A stretch of DNA of 23,320 bases. It comes from Flavobacteriales bacterium UBA2040. GTDB lineage: Bacteria > Bacteroidota > Bacteroidia > Flavobacteriales_D > Crocinitomicaceae. The notes beneath the pieces are model-generated. The model worked only from the letters and a program-made list of their open reading frames with translations. It was not told the DNA's origin and made no database searches. The first letter of the stretch is position 1; the number at the start of each line of letters is the position of its first letter. Positions 1 to 6,776 of the stretch are shown here, one piece after another. A program made the translations under genes and the position numbers. The stretch covers positions 12,797-36,116 of the forward strand of contig DDBE01000116.1 of NCBI GenBank assembly GCA_002332715.1, written 5' to 3'.

Positions 1-6
1 CAAACG

Positions 7-639
7 TTATTCTTTTAAAACCTTTGTGTTTAAGATATCATTATTTTGATTAAAAACTCTCACCAGATAGACGCCAGGAGAATAACTACCAATATTTAAT
101 GCATATGTTTTGGAATTTAAATCCTCTCTAAACAGCAGTTGACCTGTCATACTATATAGTTCTATTTTCGAAAGCTGACCTTTATCTATGCTTATATTTA
201 ATGCATCACTTGCTGGGTTTGGGTATACACTTGCAATGGCAGGTTTGATATAATCAATGCCAAGTGATGATTCACTAGTCCATTGCCAGATTGTACCATC
301 CCAATAGTGAGTTAGACTGCAAGTTAAAGTATCAACAGTACCTAATGAATCAGTAAGAGTATATGTGAGATAAGTTGTAATTGTATCTTCATTGGTGGTA
401 TTACTGATTAAATGATGACAGGGCTGGCCAAAACAGCTATCTACAAAGGTATTTTGACCTATTGTGGTATATACATATAGTGGTGCCATAATTGGCAAAC
501 CATTTCCAGTAATTCCAAATACTACTTCAGGTTCAGATTGTGTACCGATAGCATAACTTCCAATACCATAACTACACAGTGTTTGTGCTTGTAATTGTAT
601 GCCAAGCGAAGCCATAATTATTAGTAATATGTTTTTCAT
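7..639 (-). CDS. T9SS type A sorting domain-containing secreted protein
   Basis: A 210-residue exported protein. The N-terminus (MKNILLIIMASLGIQLQAQ) is a signal peptide of the usual Bacteroidota kind, ending AQ at the cleavage site. The C-terminal ~75 residues (from about 137) carry the type IX secretion sorting domain: the YPNPASDALNI opening, a KIELYSMTGQLL strand, SPGVYLVRV, and a terminal lysine-rich strand. Family knowledge says such a domain directs passage across the outer membrane by the Por/T9SS machinery and is then removed, often with surface anchoring. The middle (20-135) is Thr/Ser rich and has four cysteines, but I recognise no catalytic domain, so cargo function is unknown. 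It is transcribed alone as far as the window shows; a TAnnTTTG-type -7 element lies 22 nt upstream. Downstream sequence is cut off after 6 nt. Confidence 0.9.
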   Translation of the reverse strand: MKNILLIIMASLGIQLQAQTLCSYGIGSYAIGTQSEPEVVFGITGNGLPIMAPLYVYTTIGQNTFVDSCFGQPCHHLISNTTNEDTITTYLTYTLTDSLGTVDTLTCSLTHYWDGTIWQWTSESSLGIDYIKPAIASVYPNPASDALNISIDKGQLSKIELYSMTGQLLFREDLNSKTYALNIGSYSPGVYLVRVFNQNNDILNTKVLKE

Positions 640-641
640 AA

Positions 642-914
642 TTTTTTTTAGTCAAAATATACAAAAATAATACTTGTTTTCAAGGATTCGCCCAAAAAGA
701 TTTGTACCACGAAGACCCAACGGGTGCCGATCATCTAAAATACACGAAAGGATTAACACAGGCTTTGGATGGGTATTTGAACGGACTTGGCTTTGAAAAA
801 GAGATGCAGAATTGGTGCGATTTTCCAGTATTACCGACACGTCATACGAAAGGATTGATTGAAGGATTTTTGGCAGGAAAAGTATCGGAAAAGGCTACTT
901 CAAACTTACGATAG
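642..914 (+). pseudogene. Orphan reading frame, probable 3' fragment of a lost gene
   Basis: An open frame of 90 codons ends in TAG at 912-914, three bases before the convergent antiporter gene's stop. It has no ATG or GTG; the only possible start is TTG at 702 with no leader, and the first ~12 codons (642-677) read like spacer DNA (FFLVKIYKNNTC). From about codon 14 the translation looks like real protein: GFAQKDLYHEDPTGADHLKY, then a long amphipathic stretch, then FPVLPTRHTKGLIEGFLAGK. Its composition (mixed charged and hydrophobic residues, few rare codons) and higher GC than the flanks support former coding. I do not recognise the family. The simplest reading is the C-terminal remnant of a gene whose front was deleted when the T9SS cargo gene's upstream region was joined here. 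A short TTG-started gene is possible but less likely. Confidence 0.4.
662..669 (-). promoter_or_regulatory. Candidate Bacteroidota -7 element for the T9SS cargo gene
   Basis: On the minus strand this reads TATTTTTG, a full match to the Bacteroidota sigma-A -7 consensus TAnnTTTG, 22 nt before the ATG at 639. The best -33 candidate (CAAA on plus, 693-696) is 23 nt away, slightly too far, so the call rests mainly on the -7 box. Confidence 0.4.
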
Positions 915-917
915 AAT

Positions 918-1850
918 CTACAAAGGCCAAAAAAGAGTTGCCATAATGTAGGCGACATACGTTCCGAAAAGCAAGCTGCCGCTCAGGCGACCAATTTTGT
1001 TTCTCCACATCAAAAGAAAGAGTAAGATCGGAATTCCGATTAACCAATACATGTCAAAGTTGAACAAGTTATTTTGAATGCTAACTGGACTAACTATTGC
1101 CGTAATTCCGACAACAGCACTGATATTGAAAACGTTTGAACCGATTAAATTTCCTATTGAAATATCCGTTTCTTTTTTCATAGCGGCCACAATGGAAGTG
1201 ACAAGTTCAGGAACTGATGTGCCAAATGCAACAATTGTGACCCCAATAACATGTTCGGTCATACCTAATTGTCGCGCCAAGTTCACCGCACCGTTCAAAA
1301 ACCAATCTGATCCGAAATAGAGTCCGACAAGTCCAATCAACAGGAAAAGGGCAGATATTCTGATCGGTGGTGCCGGCTCCATATCTTCAGCAACATGCGC
1401 ATGCTTAATCGAGTTTCTGACGATATATACGATGAATGTGATTAGGGCAACCAAAAGCGTCATTCCCTCCCATCTTTCGATAACGCCGTCGTAGGCGAAA
1501 ACTAAAAATAACAAGGTAGCGAACATCATTTTTGGAAAGTCGAGCGTTTTGGTGTTTCGAGAAACGACTACTGGAAAAACAATACATGTTAGACCAAGCA
1601 CCAGCGCCAGATTCGCAATGTTCGACCCAACTACATTGCTGATCGCAATTTCAGGGTGACCTTGCAAAACAGAGGTGAGACTGACGATAAATTCGGGAGC
1701 CGAGGTACCAAAAGCAACTACCGTCATTCCAATAACAAGGGAGGATATTCTAAATTTCTTGGCTATTCCGACAGCACCTTTCAAGAGGAATTCACCACCG
1801 ATTATCAAAACAAGAAGTCCAAGTAGTAAAAACGCGATAGCTGTATACAT
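918..1850 (-). CDS. Calcium/sodium antiporter, CaCA family (YrbG-like)
   Basis: A 310-residue inner-membrane cation/Ca2+ exchanger of the usual length, expected to expel Ca2+ (or swap it for Na+ or H+). It is made of two inverted halves, each with an alpha-repeat. The first (about residues 40-90) has GMTVVAFGTSAPEF followed by SNVVGSNIANLALVLG. The second (about 197-246) has GVTIVAFGTSVPEL followed by IGNLIGSNVFNISAVVG. The acidic residue in each GTSxPE motif and the Asn in GSN are the ion-binding residues of the family. About ten hydrophobic segments are visible, with a short charged loop near 150-160. The start ATG at 1850 gives a membrane segment straight away, as in relatives. It is monocistronic here; the upstream neighbour on this strand is the antitoxin remnant and then sufD. 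Ion specificity cannot be settled from sequence. Confidence 0.93.
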   Translation of the reverse strand: MYTAIAFLLLGLLVLIIGGEFLLKGAVGIAKKFRISSLVIGMTVVAFGTSAPEFIVSLTSVLQGHPEIAISNVVGSNIANLALVLGLTCIVFPVVVSRNTKTLDFPKMMFATLLFLVFAYDGVIERWEGMTLLVALITFIVYIVRNSIKHAHVAEDMEPAPPIRISALFLLIGLVGLYFGSDWFLNGAVNLARQLGMTEHVIGVTIVAFGTSVPELVTSIVAAMKKETDISIGNLIGSNVFNISAVVGITAIVSPVSIQNNLFNFDMYWLIGIPILLFLLMWRNKIGRLSGSLLFGTYVAYIMATLFWPL

Positions 1851-2010
1851 TAAACCTTAAAGATTTGGATCGTGAAATTAATCAAAACCCTTGAAATTTA
1901 GGTGTCAATAGGTCAGTGTTTTCAAGCAAAATGGACTTTTTACGTGCTATATTATGTTAAATAATCTGTTTCAGTTTCATAGCGTGTGTTATCTATATTT
2001 CATATTCAAC

Positions 2011-2248
2011 TTAATAATCCTGAACCAATACTTCCGTTTGAATGAGCAGTTTCAAGTGCAATTTTCTTATCATTTCCAATGTCAACTTACGCTTTTTATT
2101 CAATATTGCGCTTGCACAACTGAGGAATCCAACGGTTTCAGCTAAGGCCTATTTGTTCCATTCTGAATTTAAACGCTTCAATTGTATTAGGAAAACTATT
2201 AGGAAAATGTTTATTTCTGACGAGATGGCTCTTTTGAAATTCTATTAA
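2011..2248 (-). pseudogene. Decayed HigA-type (XRE/COG5499-like) antitoxin gene
   Basis: Two overlapping minus-strand frames together spell the C-terminal half of a HigA-type helix-turn-helix antitoxin. The first frame reads FPNTIEAFKFRMEQIGLS and hits TGA at 2138-2140. The second, one base out of register, runs from 2142 to the TAA at 2011-2013: AETVGF, ASAILNKKRKLTLEMIRKL, then QTEVLVQDY. That is the order seen in intact relatives (xPIEAIKFRMEQ, the HTH with ILNKKRKL, then a conserved P/QTEVL tail). At the break the usual 'xxDL' turn is missing, which fits a small out-of-frame deletion. No start codon, no N-terminal third and no HigB toxin gene are present. Past the stop, shifting one base gives K-L-N, the usual end of the family, so a second indel is likely. 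It lies just downstream of sufD. Recognition is from motif memory, not a search. Confidence 0.7.
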
Positions 2249-2257
2249 AATAGGGGC

Positions 2258-3535
2258 TTAATCCAAAGCGTCAAAACCAAATCGTTCGGACAATACATTT
2301 TGTACAAAAGCCAATACTTCGTCATTCGTAACCTTCGCCAATACATCGCCAACAAACGCAGAAATCATCATTTCTCTTGCCGCTTTTTTAGAAATACCAC
2401 GTGTTCTCAAATAGTAAATCGCGTCTTCGTCCAATTGACCTGTCGTCGAACCATGCGAACATTTCACATCATCTGCGTAGATTTCCAATTCGGGTTTAGA
2501 GTTGATGGTTGCGTTATCGCTCAAAAGAACATTTCCGTTCGATTGATATGCGTTGATTTTTTGCGAATCTTTTCGCACAAAAACTTTCCCGTTGAAGACA
2601 CCCGTTGAGTGGTCGTTCATTACTCCTTTATACAATTCAAATGACTCGCAATTGGGTTTCAAATGGTCAACAATGGTATGATTATCCACATGTTGTCTGT
2701 CTTTTGTCAAGTACATCCCGTTAAGGTGAGTTTCACAATTTCGTCCGTCCACAGCAATATTCAGCCCATTGCGAACCAATAAACCGTTTAAAGTAATCGT
2801 ATTGATGTCAAAATGTGAATCTCTTCCTTGGGTAACGTATTCCGAAGCTATTTGTACAGCCGTTTCATTTTCCAACTGCAATTTATCGATGTCCAAATAC
2901 GCATTATCGTCCACTTCAACTTCCGTCACTACATTCGAAAAACACCCAGTTGCGTCATCTGAAAAATACGCCATCAACACTTTTGCATTAGACCCTTTTT
3001 CAGCTACTACGCGGTTCCGAATTTGACTATGCGTTTGTTCACCCGATTGGATGAATAAAACTTGAATCGTTTGATCTATTTGTTTTCCCGCAGCTATTTT
3101 GATGTAAGCGCCATCAGTTGCGTAAACAGTGTTCAAAGCATTGAAAATTTCATCTTCCAATTTCACTTTTTCACCTAAACTCGTAAGGTTTGCTGAACGC
3201 ATTGTTGATACTTCAATGCCGTCGATTGGTGTATTGTTTGAATGCTCTTCTGAATACTTCCCATTGATAAAAACCAAAGTTGGTGCATTCTTCAGCACTT
3301 TAAATTTCGAAAGATCGTTCACAGTTCCTTGCGCACTTGTAAAGTTTTGCTTAGAAATTTTTGTCAAACGAGTGTATTTCCATGCTTCAACGCGCGTATT
3401 CGGGAACGGATTGTTCTCCAAAACAGCTCTTGCCTCTGAAAGTATTGTATTTGAAAACGGTAGGTTTGTTTCGGTCCAGTTTTGGGCGAAGTTTGCTACG
3501 TTGTTTTGTGTTAATGTTTCCATTTTTTTATTCAT
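2258..3535 (-). CDS. sufD: Fe-S cluster assembly protein SufD
   Basis: A 425-residue protein matching SufD in length and place. SufD pairs with SufB on the SufBC2D scaffold, where Fe-S clusters are assembled in the cytosol, and is needed for iron entry. The N-terminal helical part (1-100) includes FPNTRVEAWKYTRL, a typical SufD signature. The middle is the beta-helix core with many short strands. The C-terminal segment has the conserved run DDVKCSHGSTTGQLDEDAIYYLRTRGI followed by a helical end; its Cys and His are the conserved residues at the SufB-SufD interface. Two in-frame ATGs (3535 and 3523) are both possible; METLTQ at 3523 matches relatives about as well. It is last in the visible suf operon, 53 nt after sufC, with an iterated-word spacer between. 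No sufS follows, which is unlike many Bacteroidota operons. Confidence 0.96.
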   Translation of the reverse strand: MNKKMETLTQNNVANFAQNWTETNLPFSNTILSEARAVLENNPFPNTRVEAWKYTRLTKISKQNFTSAQGTVNDLSKFKVLKNAPTLVFINGKYSEEHSNNTPIDGIEVSTMRSANLTSLGEKVKLEDEIFNALNTVYATDGAYIKIAAGKQIDQTIQVLFIQSGEQTHSQIRNRVVAEKGSNAKVLMAYFSDDATGCFSNVVTEVEVDDNAYLDIDKLQLENETAVQIASEYVTQGRDSHFDINTITLNGLLVRNGLNIAVDGRNCETHLNGMYLTKDRQHVDNHTIVDHLKPNCESFELYKGVMNDHSTGVFNGKVFVRKDSQKINAYQSNGNVLLSDNATINSKPELEIYADDVKCSHGSTTGQLDEDAIYYLRTRGISKKAAREMMISAFVGDVLAKVTNDEVLAFVQNVLSERFGFDALD

Positions 3536-3536
3536 T

Positions 3537-3584
3537 TCGGATTACTGATTTGCTGATTACTGATTAATCCGCCAATCCGTTAAT
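3537..3584. repeat. Iterated-word spacer between sufC and sufD
   Basis: The spacer is built from recurring words: 'attactgatt' and 'gattactgatt' close together, then 'taatccgccaatccgttaat'. GGATTA at its left pairs with TAATCC 20 nt on. It resembles the spacer at 22200-22240, which shares 'cggatt' and 'ggattggc' words. The origin is unknown. Confidence 0.5.
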
Positions 3585-3588
3585 CTCG

Positions 3589-4338
3589 CTACGCGAGTTC
3601 AGCTTTAATCCAATCGTATCCTTTTTCTTCCAATTCCAAGGCCAATTCTTTACCGCCTGTTTTCACGATTCTTCCGTCGTATAATACGTGAACGTAATCA
3701 GGAATAATGTAATCCAACAAACGCTGATAGTGTGTAATCACAATAGTTGCATTTTTGTCAGTTTTTAGCGTGTTCACGCCGTTCGCAACAATACGCAAGG
3801 CATCGATATCCAAACCAGAATCTGTTTCATCCAAAATAGATAACTTCGGGTTCAACATCGCCATTTGGAAAATTTCATTTCGTTTTTTCTCACCTCCAGA
3901 GAATCCTTCGTTTACCGAACGAGAAGCCAATTTAGCGTCCAATTCAACCAAAGCCGATTTTTCTTTCACCAAAGCCATGAATTCTTTTGCAGAAATTGGG
4001 TCTTCACCCTTGTGCTCACGAATTTCATTCAAAGCCGCACGTAAGAAATTGATGTTCGAAACACCTGGAATTTCTATTGGATACTGGAACGCCAAGAACA
4101 AACCTTCGCGTGCTCTTTCTTCCGTGTCCATTTCCAATAAATCCGTTCCATCAAAATCGACCGAACCTTCCGTAATTTCGTATTCTTCACGTCCCGCAAG
4201 GATAGACGCTAAAGTTGATTTACCAGCTCCATTGGGTCCCATTATCGCATGAATTTCACCCGCGTTTACTTCAAGACTCAAGCCTTTTAGTATGTCTTTG
4301 CCTTCGATATTGGCGTGTAAGTTTGTTATTTTGATCAT
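3589..4338 (-). CDS. sufC: Fe-S cluster assembly ATPase SufC
   Basis: A 249-residue ABC-type ATPase, the usual SufC length. It binds SufB and SufD in the cytosol, and its ATP-driven dimerisation opens the scaffold for cluster assembly. All motifs are present: Walker A GPNGAGKST (34-42), Q-loop around FQYP (84-87), signature SGGEKKR (147-153), and Walker B LSILDETDSGLD (167-178) with the catalytic Glu at 171. The H-loop His lies in VITHYQR. The Asp-rich 'DSGLDIDAL' stretch after Walker B is the form seen in SufC rather than in importers. The ATG at 4338 is 49 nt after the sufB stop. It is third in the operon. A small perfect palindrome (CTCGC-TAC-GCGAG) overlaps its stop codon. Confidence 0.97.
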   Translation of the reverse strand: MIKITNLHANIEGKDILKGLSLEVNAGEIHAIMGPNGAGKSTLASILAGREEYEITEGSVDFDGTDLLEMDTEERAREGLFLAFQYPIEIPGVSNINFLRAALNEIREHKGEDPISAKEFMALVKEKSALVELDAKLASRSVNEGFSGGEKKRNEIFQMAMLNPKLSILDETDSGLDIDALRIVANGVNTLKTDKNATIVITHYQRLLDYIIPDYVHVLYDGRIVKTGGKELALELEEKGYDWIKAELA

Positions 4339-4348
4339 TCTATACTAT

Positions 4349-4383
4349 TGTTCTCTGTTCTCTAATCTATTCTCTCTATTTTC
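4349..4383. repeat. 'TGTTCTC' iterated-word spacer between sufB and sufC
   Basis: The spacer reads as near-copies of a 7-8 nt word: TGTTCTC, TGTTCTC, TAATCTAT, TCTCTCTA. Its minus-strand form (AGAGAACAGAGAACA) nearly recurs at 12661-12676 after the NamZ-like gene, in the other orientation. It sits inside the suf transcript, so it is transcribed as untranslated RNA. Confidence 0.5.
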
Positions 4384-4387
4384 AAAT

Positions 4388-5836
4388 TTATCCAACCGAC
4401 CCCTCAAGGCTTATTGTTAACAATTTCTGTGCTTCCACAGCAAACTCCATTGGCAATTGGTTCAAAACTTCTTTGCAATATCCATTTACAATCAAGCTGA
4501 TGGCTTTTTCTTCGCCGAGTCCTCTTTGTTTGCAATAGAAAATTTGGTCTTCTCCGATTTTCGATGTTGTTGCTTCGTGTTCTATTTTGGCCGAACTATT
4601 TTTACATTCGATATACGGGAAAGTGTGTGCTCCACATTCATCGGTCATCAACAAAGAATCACATTGCGAGAAATTGCGAGCGTTTTGAGCACCCTTGTGT
4701 ATTTGAACCAAACCTCGATAACTGTTGCTCGATTTTCCAGCAGAAATACCTTTTGAAATAATCGTACTTTTCGTGTTTTTACCGATGTGAATCATTTTCG
4801 TTCCGGTATCGGCTTGCTGGTAATTGTTCGTTACAGCGACAGAATAAAATTCACCGATCGAATGGTCACCTTTCAAAATACAAGAAGGATATTTCCACGT
4901 TACAGCTGAACCCGTTTCTACTTGTGTCCATGAAATTTTAGAGTTCGTATGACAGATTCCACGTTTCGTAACGAAATTAAAAACTCCACCAACTCCTTTT
5001 TTATCTCCAGGATACCAATTTTGAACCGTTGAATATTTAATCTCCGCATTGTCCAAAGAAATCAATTCAACAACTGCCGCATGCAATTGATTCTCATCGC
5101 GCATAGGTGCTGTGCATCCTTCCAAGTAACTAACGTATGAACTTTCGTCCGCTACAACCAATGTTCTTTCGAATTGACCTGTTCCACCTTCGTTGATTCG
5201 GAAATACGTCGATAATTCCATCGGACAGCGAACGCCCTTAGGAATGTAGCAGAATGAACCATCCGTAAACACTGCTGAATTCAATGCTGCGTAAAAGTTA
5301 TCGGCATTCGGAATAACTGTTCCCATATATTTTTGAACCAATTCAGGGTGTTCCTGAACGGCTTCTGAGAACGAGCAGAAAATAATGCCCAATTCTTTCA
5401 ATTTTGCTTTAAACGAAGTCGCAACAGAAACAGAATCCACGACGAAATCTACGGCAACTCCAGTCAAACGCTTCTGTTCTTCCATGGAGATTCCGAGTTT
5501 CTTCATCGTCTCCTTCATTTCTGGATCGACGTCGTCCCAAGATTCGTATTTTTTCGTTTGCTTCGGTGCTGAATAATATGCGATTGCTTGAAAATCAGGT
5601 TTTGGATAATGAACATGTGCCCAATTCGGCTCTGTCATTTCTTTCCAAATTGCGTATGAATCCAAACGAAACTTCAGCAACCATTCAGGCTCTTCTTTTT
5701 TATGTGAAATCAAACGAATAACATCTTCGCTCAATCCAACGGGAATTGTATCCGAATCTAAATCGCTTACGAAACCAAACTTGTATTCTTGGTCTTCAAT
5801 GTCCTTTGCTAATTCGTGTTCTGTGTAATTTGCCAT
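4388..5836 (-). CDS. sufB: Fe-S cluster assembly protein SufB
   Basis: The core scaffold subunit of the SufBC2D complex, 482 residues from the ATG at 5836. The frame is open five codons further up to a TTG, but [12 protein letters not shown] matches the SufB N-terminus, so the ATG is chosen. SufB receives persulfide sulfur and holds the nascent cluster. Seen here are the N-terminal helical part with [19 protein letters not shown], the central beta-helix, and C-terminal conserved segments: [42 protein letters not shown] and STISK-type turns. The Cys in the SQCDSLLM segment and the Cys and Glu near the C-terminal core are the conserved sulfur and cluster ligands of the family. It is preceded in the operon by the A-type carrier gene, with a ~137 nt repeat-bearing spacer, and followed by sufC. 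Confidence 0.97.
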   Translation of the reverse strand: MANYTEHELAKDIEDQEYKFGFVSDLDSDTIPVGLSEDVIRLISHKKEEPEWLLKFRLDSYAIWKEMTEPNWAHVHYPKPDFQAIAYYSAPKQTKKYESWDDVDPEMKETMKKLGISMEEQKRLTGVAVDFVVDSVSVATSFKAKLKELGIIFCSFSEAVQEHPELVQKYMGTVIPNADNFYAALNSAVFTDGSFCYIPKGVRCPMELSTYFRINEGGTGQFERTLVVADESSYVSYLEGCTAPMRDENQLHAAVVELISLDNAEIKYSTVQNWYPGDKKGVGGVFNFVTKRGICHTNSKISWTQVETGSAVTWKYPSCILKGDHSIGEFYSVAVTNNYQQADTGTKMIHIGKNTKSTIISKGISAGKSSNSYRGLVQIHKGAQNARNFSQCDSLLMTDECGAHTFPYIECKNSSAKIEHEATTSKIGEDQIFYCKQRGLGEEKAISLIVNGYCKEVLNQLPMEFAVEAQKLLTISLEGSVG

Positions 5837-5849
5837 TTGTATAATTAAC

Positions 5850-5875
5850 AATGAATAATTAAAAATGAATAATTA
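5850..5875. repeat. Direct repeat AATGAATAATTA x2 in the sufB leader
   Basis: AATGAATAATTA occurs at 5850-5861 and 5864-5875 (14-nt period), immediately upstream of the sufB start on the minus strand. On the transcribed strand it gives TAATTATTCATT twice. A role in sufB translation or RNA processing is possible but is only inferred from position. Confidence 0.65.
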
Positions 5876-5901
5876 GGCATTGTGTTTTTATTCTTGTTTT
5901 T

Positions 5902-5962
5902 CTTTTGCGCTCTTAGCGTCTGACTGCCTTGGAAGGAATTTCTCTGCGCCCTTTTCGGTTAA
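5902..5962. repeat. Dispersed 'ctctgcg...cggttaa' intergenic repeat, copy 1
   Basis: This spacer between the A-type carrier gene and sufB reads ttttgcg, cttagcg, ccttgga, ctctgcg, then ttttcggttaa. It aligns with the copy at 8409-8452 over the last ~40 nt ('ccttgg..', 'aat.tctctgcg', 'cggttaa'). The internal unit is 'ct(t/c)tgcg' every ~9-12 nt. I recall the same kind of repeat from many Bacteroidota and cyanobacterial spacers, but cannot check that here. Confidence 0.6.
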
Positions 5963-5973
5963 TTTTATCAATC

Positions 5974-6297
5974 TTATACCGAAAACGATTCCCCACAACC
6001 ACATGTCCTATCTGCGTTCGGGTTTTTAAAGACAAAACCTTTTCCGTTCAGTCCACCAGAGTAATCCAATGTCGTTCCGATGAGATAGAGGAAACTCTTT
6101 TTGTCTACAACTATTTTAATGCCGTTGTCTTCAAATGATTTGTCACCTTCTTTGTCTTCGTTGTCCAATTCCAATTGGTACATCAATCCAGAGCAACCGC
6201 CACCCTCTACACCAACTCGGATGAAGTGACCGTCTTTCCCTTCGTCTTCCATGAGCCGAAGTGCTTGAACCTTAGCGCTTTCTGTTACGTTTATCAT
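5974..6297 (-). CDS. A-type iron-sulfur carrier (HesB/IscA/SufA family)
   Basis: A 107-residue A-type carrier that accepts Fe-S clusters from the SufBCD scaffold and hands them to target proteins in the cytosol. The three conserved cysteines are present: C35 in VEGGGCSGLMY and C99/C101 in RTCGCGESF, with the usual ~64-residue spacing. Length and the NGIKIVVDKKS and DYSGGLNGKGFVFKNPNA segments are typical. It is the first gene of the suf operon and has the best promoter in the window 30 nt upstream. SufA, ErpA and IscA cannot be told apart with confidence by sequence alone; operon position favours a SufA role. Confidence 0.95.
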   Translation of the reverse strand: MINVTESAKVQALRLMEDEGKDGHFIRVGVEGGGCSGLMYQLELDNEDKEGDKSFEDNGIKIVVDKKSFLYLIGTTLDYSGGLNGKGFVFKNPNADRTCGCGESFSV

Positions 6298-6326
6298 ATT
6301 TCGAAATGCTTATTCCTTATTTATAT

Positions 6327-6385
6327 CAAATCTAAATAAAGTCTTATTTCTCTGCAAAAATACCACTTTTAGGGTATATAACAAA
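6327..6385 (-). promoter_or_regulatory. Tandem Bacteroidota-type promoters for the suf operon
   Basis: On the minus strand, TAGATTTG (6327-6334) has a TTTG (6355-6358) 20 nt upstream, a full match to TTTG-N19-21-TAnnTTTG. A second set overlaps it: TATTTTTG (6355-6362) with TTTG (6382-6385) 19 nt upstream. Either could drive the A-type carrier gene at 6297. The bases shared by the upstream set's -7 and the downstream set's -33 mean only one can be occupied at a time. Confidence 0.65.
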
Positions 6386-6484
6386 TGAATATTACCAGAA
6401 TAACACTTGGATTCCTGATTTGTTGGTTAAAAAAAGATAATTTCGCTTGGTGACGATCAGTAACGATTAGGAAACAAGCGACTT

Positions 6485-6736
6485 ATGATAATTAAAAAAC
6501 ACATGAAAGGACTACTTATATTTTTGACTTTTACGATACTCGTTTCTTGTGAATACAAAGAAGTAAATGCTGATGCAGAGTCATATTGTGAGTGCAAGGA
6601 ACGTGAATATGCTGGCGAAGGTAAACCGGGGGTATGTGCCAAGTTATTACAAACTTTGAAGAATAAATACGAGTATTTGCCCGAACAACAAGAAATCCTA
6701 GCTTTGAAAATGGCAGATTGTTTGGCGGGTGAATAA
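6485..6736 (+). CDS. Small cysteine-rich lipoprotein
   Basis: An 83-residue protein, real by its signal sequence and its position ahead of ribF. The N-terminus MIIKKHMKGLLIFLTFTILVSC is a lipoprotein signal with lipobox LVSC, so Cys22 would be lipidated and the mature protein would be 62 residues anchored to a membrane. ATG 6503 (Met7) is an alternative start that still gives a good signal. The mature part has four more cysteines in the pattern CxC-x13-C-x27-C (C35, C37, C51, C79) in a mostly helical sequence (KLLQTLKNKYEYLPEQQEIL), suggesting two disulfides or a metal site. I do not recognise a named family. Its stop lies 40 nt before ribF, which has its own -7 box. Confidence 0.75.
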   Translation: MIIKKHMKGLLIFLTFTILVSCEYKEVNADAESYCECKEREYAGEGKPGVCAKLLQTLKNKYEYLPEQQEILALKMADCLAGE

Positions 6737-6754
6737 ACTACTCGATTGATTCAT

Positions 6755-6762
6755 TACCTTTG
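6755..6762 (+). promoter_or_regulatory. Candidate -7 element for ribF
   Basis: TACCTTTG is a perfect TAnnTTTG match ending 14 nt before the GTG start of ribF, so a transcript from it would have a leader of under ~10 nt. No TTTG lies at the right distance upstream. Confidence 0.45.
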
Positions 6763-6776
6763 CCGAAAATTATAAC

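Noticed and set aside
1954..2248. Plus-strand ORFs in the sufD-antiporter spacer
   Set aside because: Their composition is poor, and the minus strand there carries the recognisable antitoxin remnant.
3585..3597. Perfect palindrome CTCGC-TAC-GCGAG at the sufC stop
   Set aside because: Only 5 bp, inside the last codons of sufC and without a following T run; too weak for a terminator in mid-operon.
3129..4252. Plus-strand ORFs of 139 and 165 codons opposite sufD and sufC
   Set aside because: They lie antisense to strongly recognised genes, have Ser/Phe-rich shadow composition, and show no domain.
5952..5985. TTTTCGGT / ACCGAAAA inverted repeat as a terminator of the A-type carrier gene
   Set aside because: The stem includes coding sequence of the carrier and is not followed by a T run; it is partly made by the dispersed repeat.
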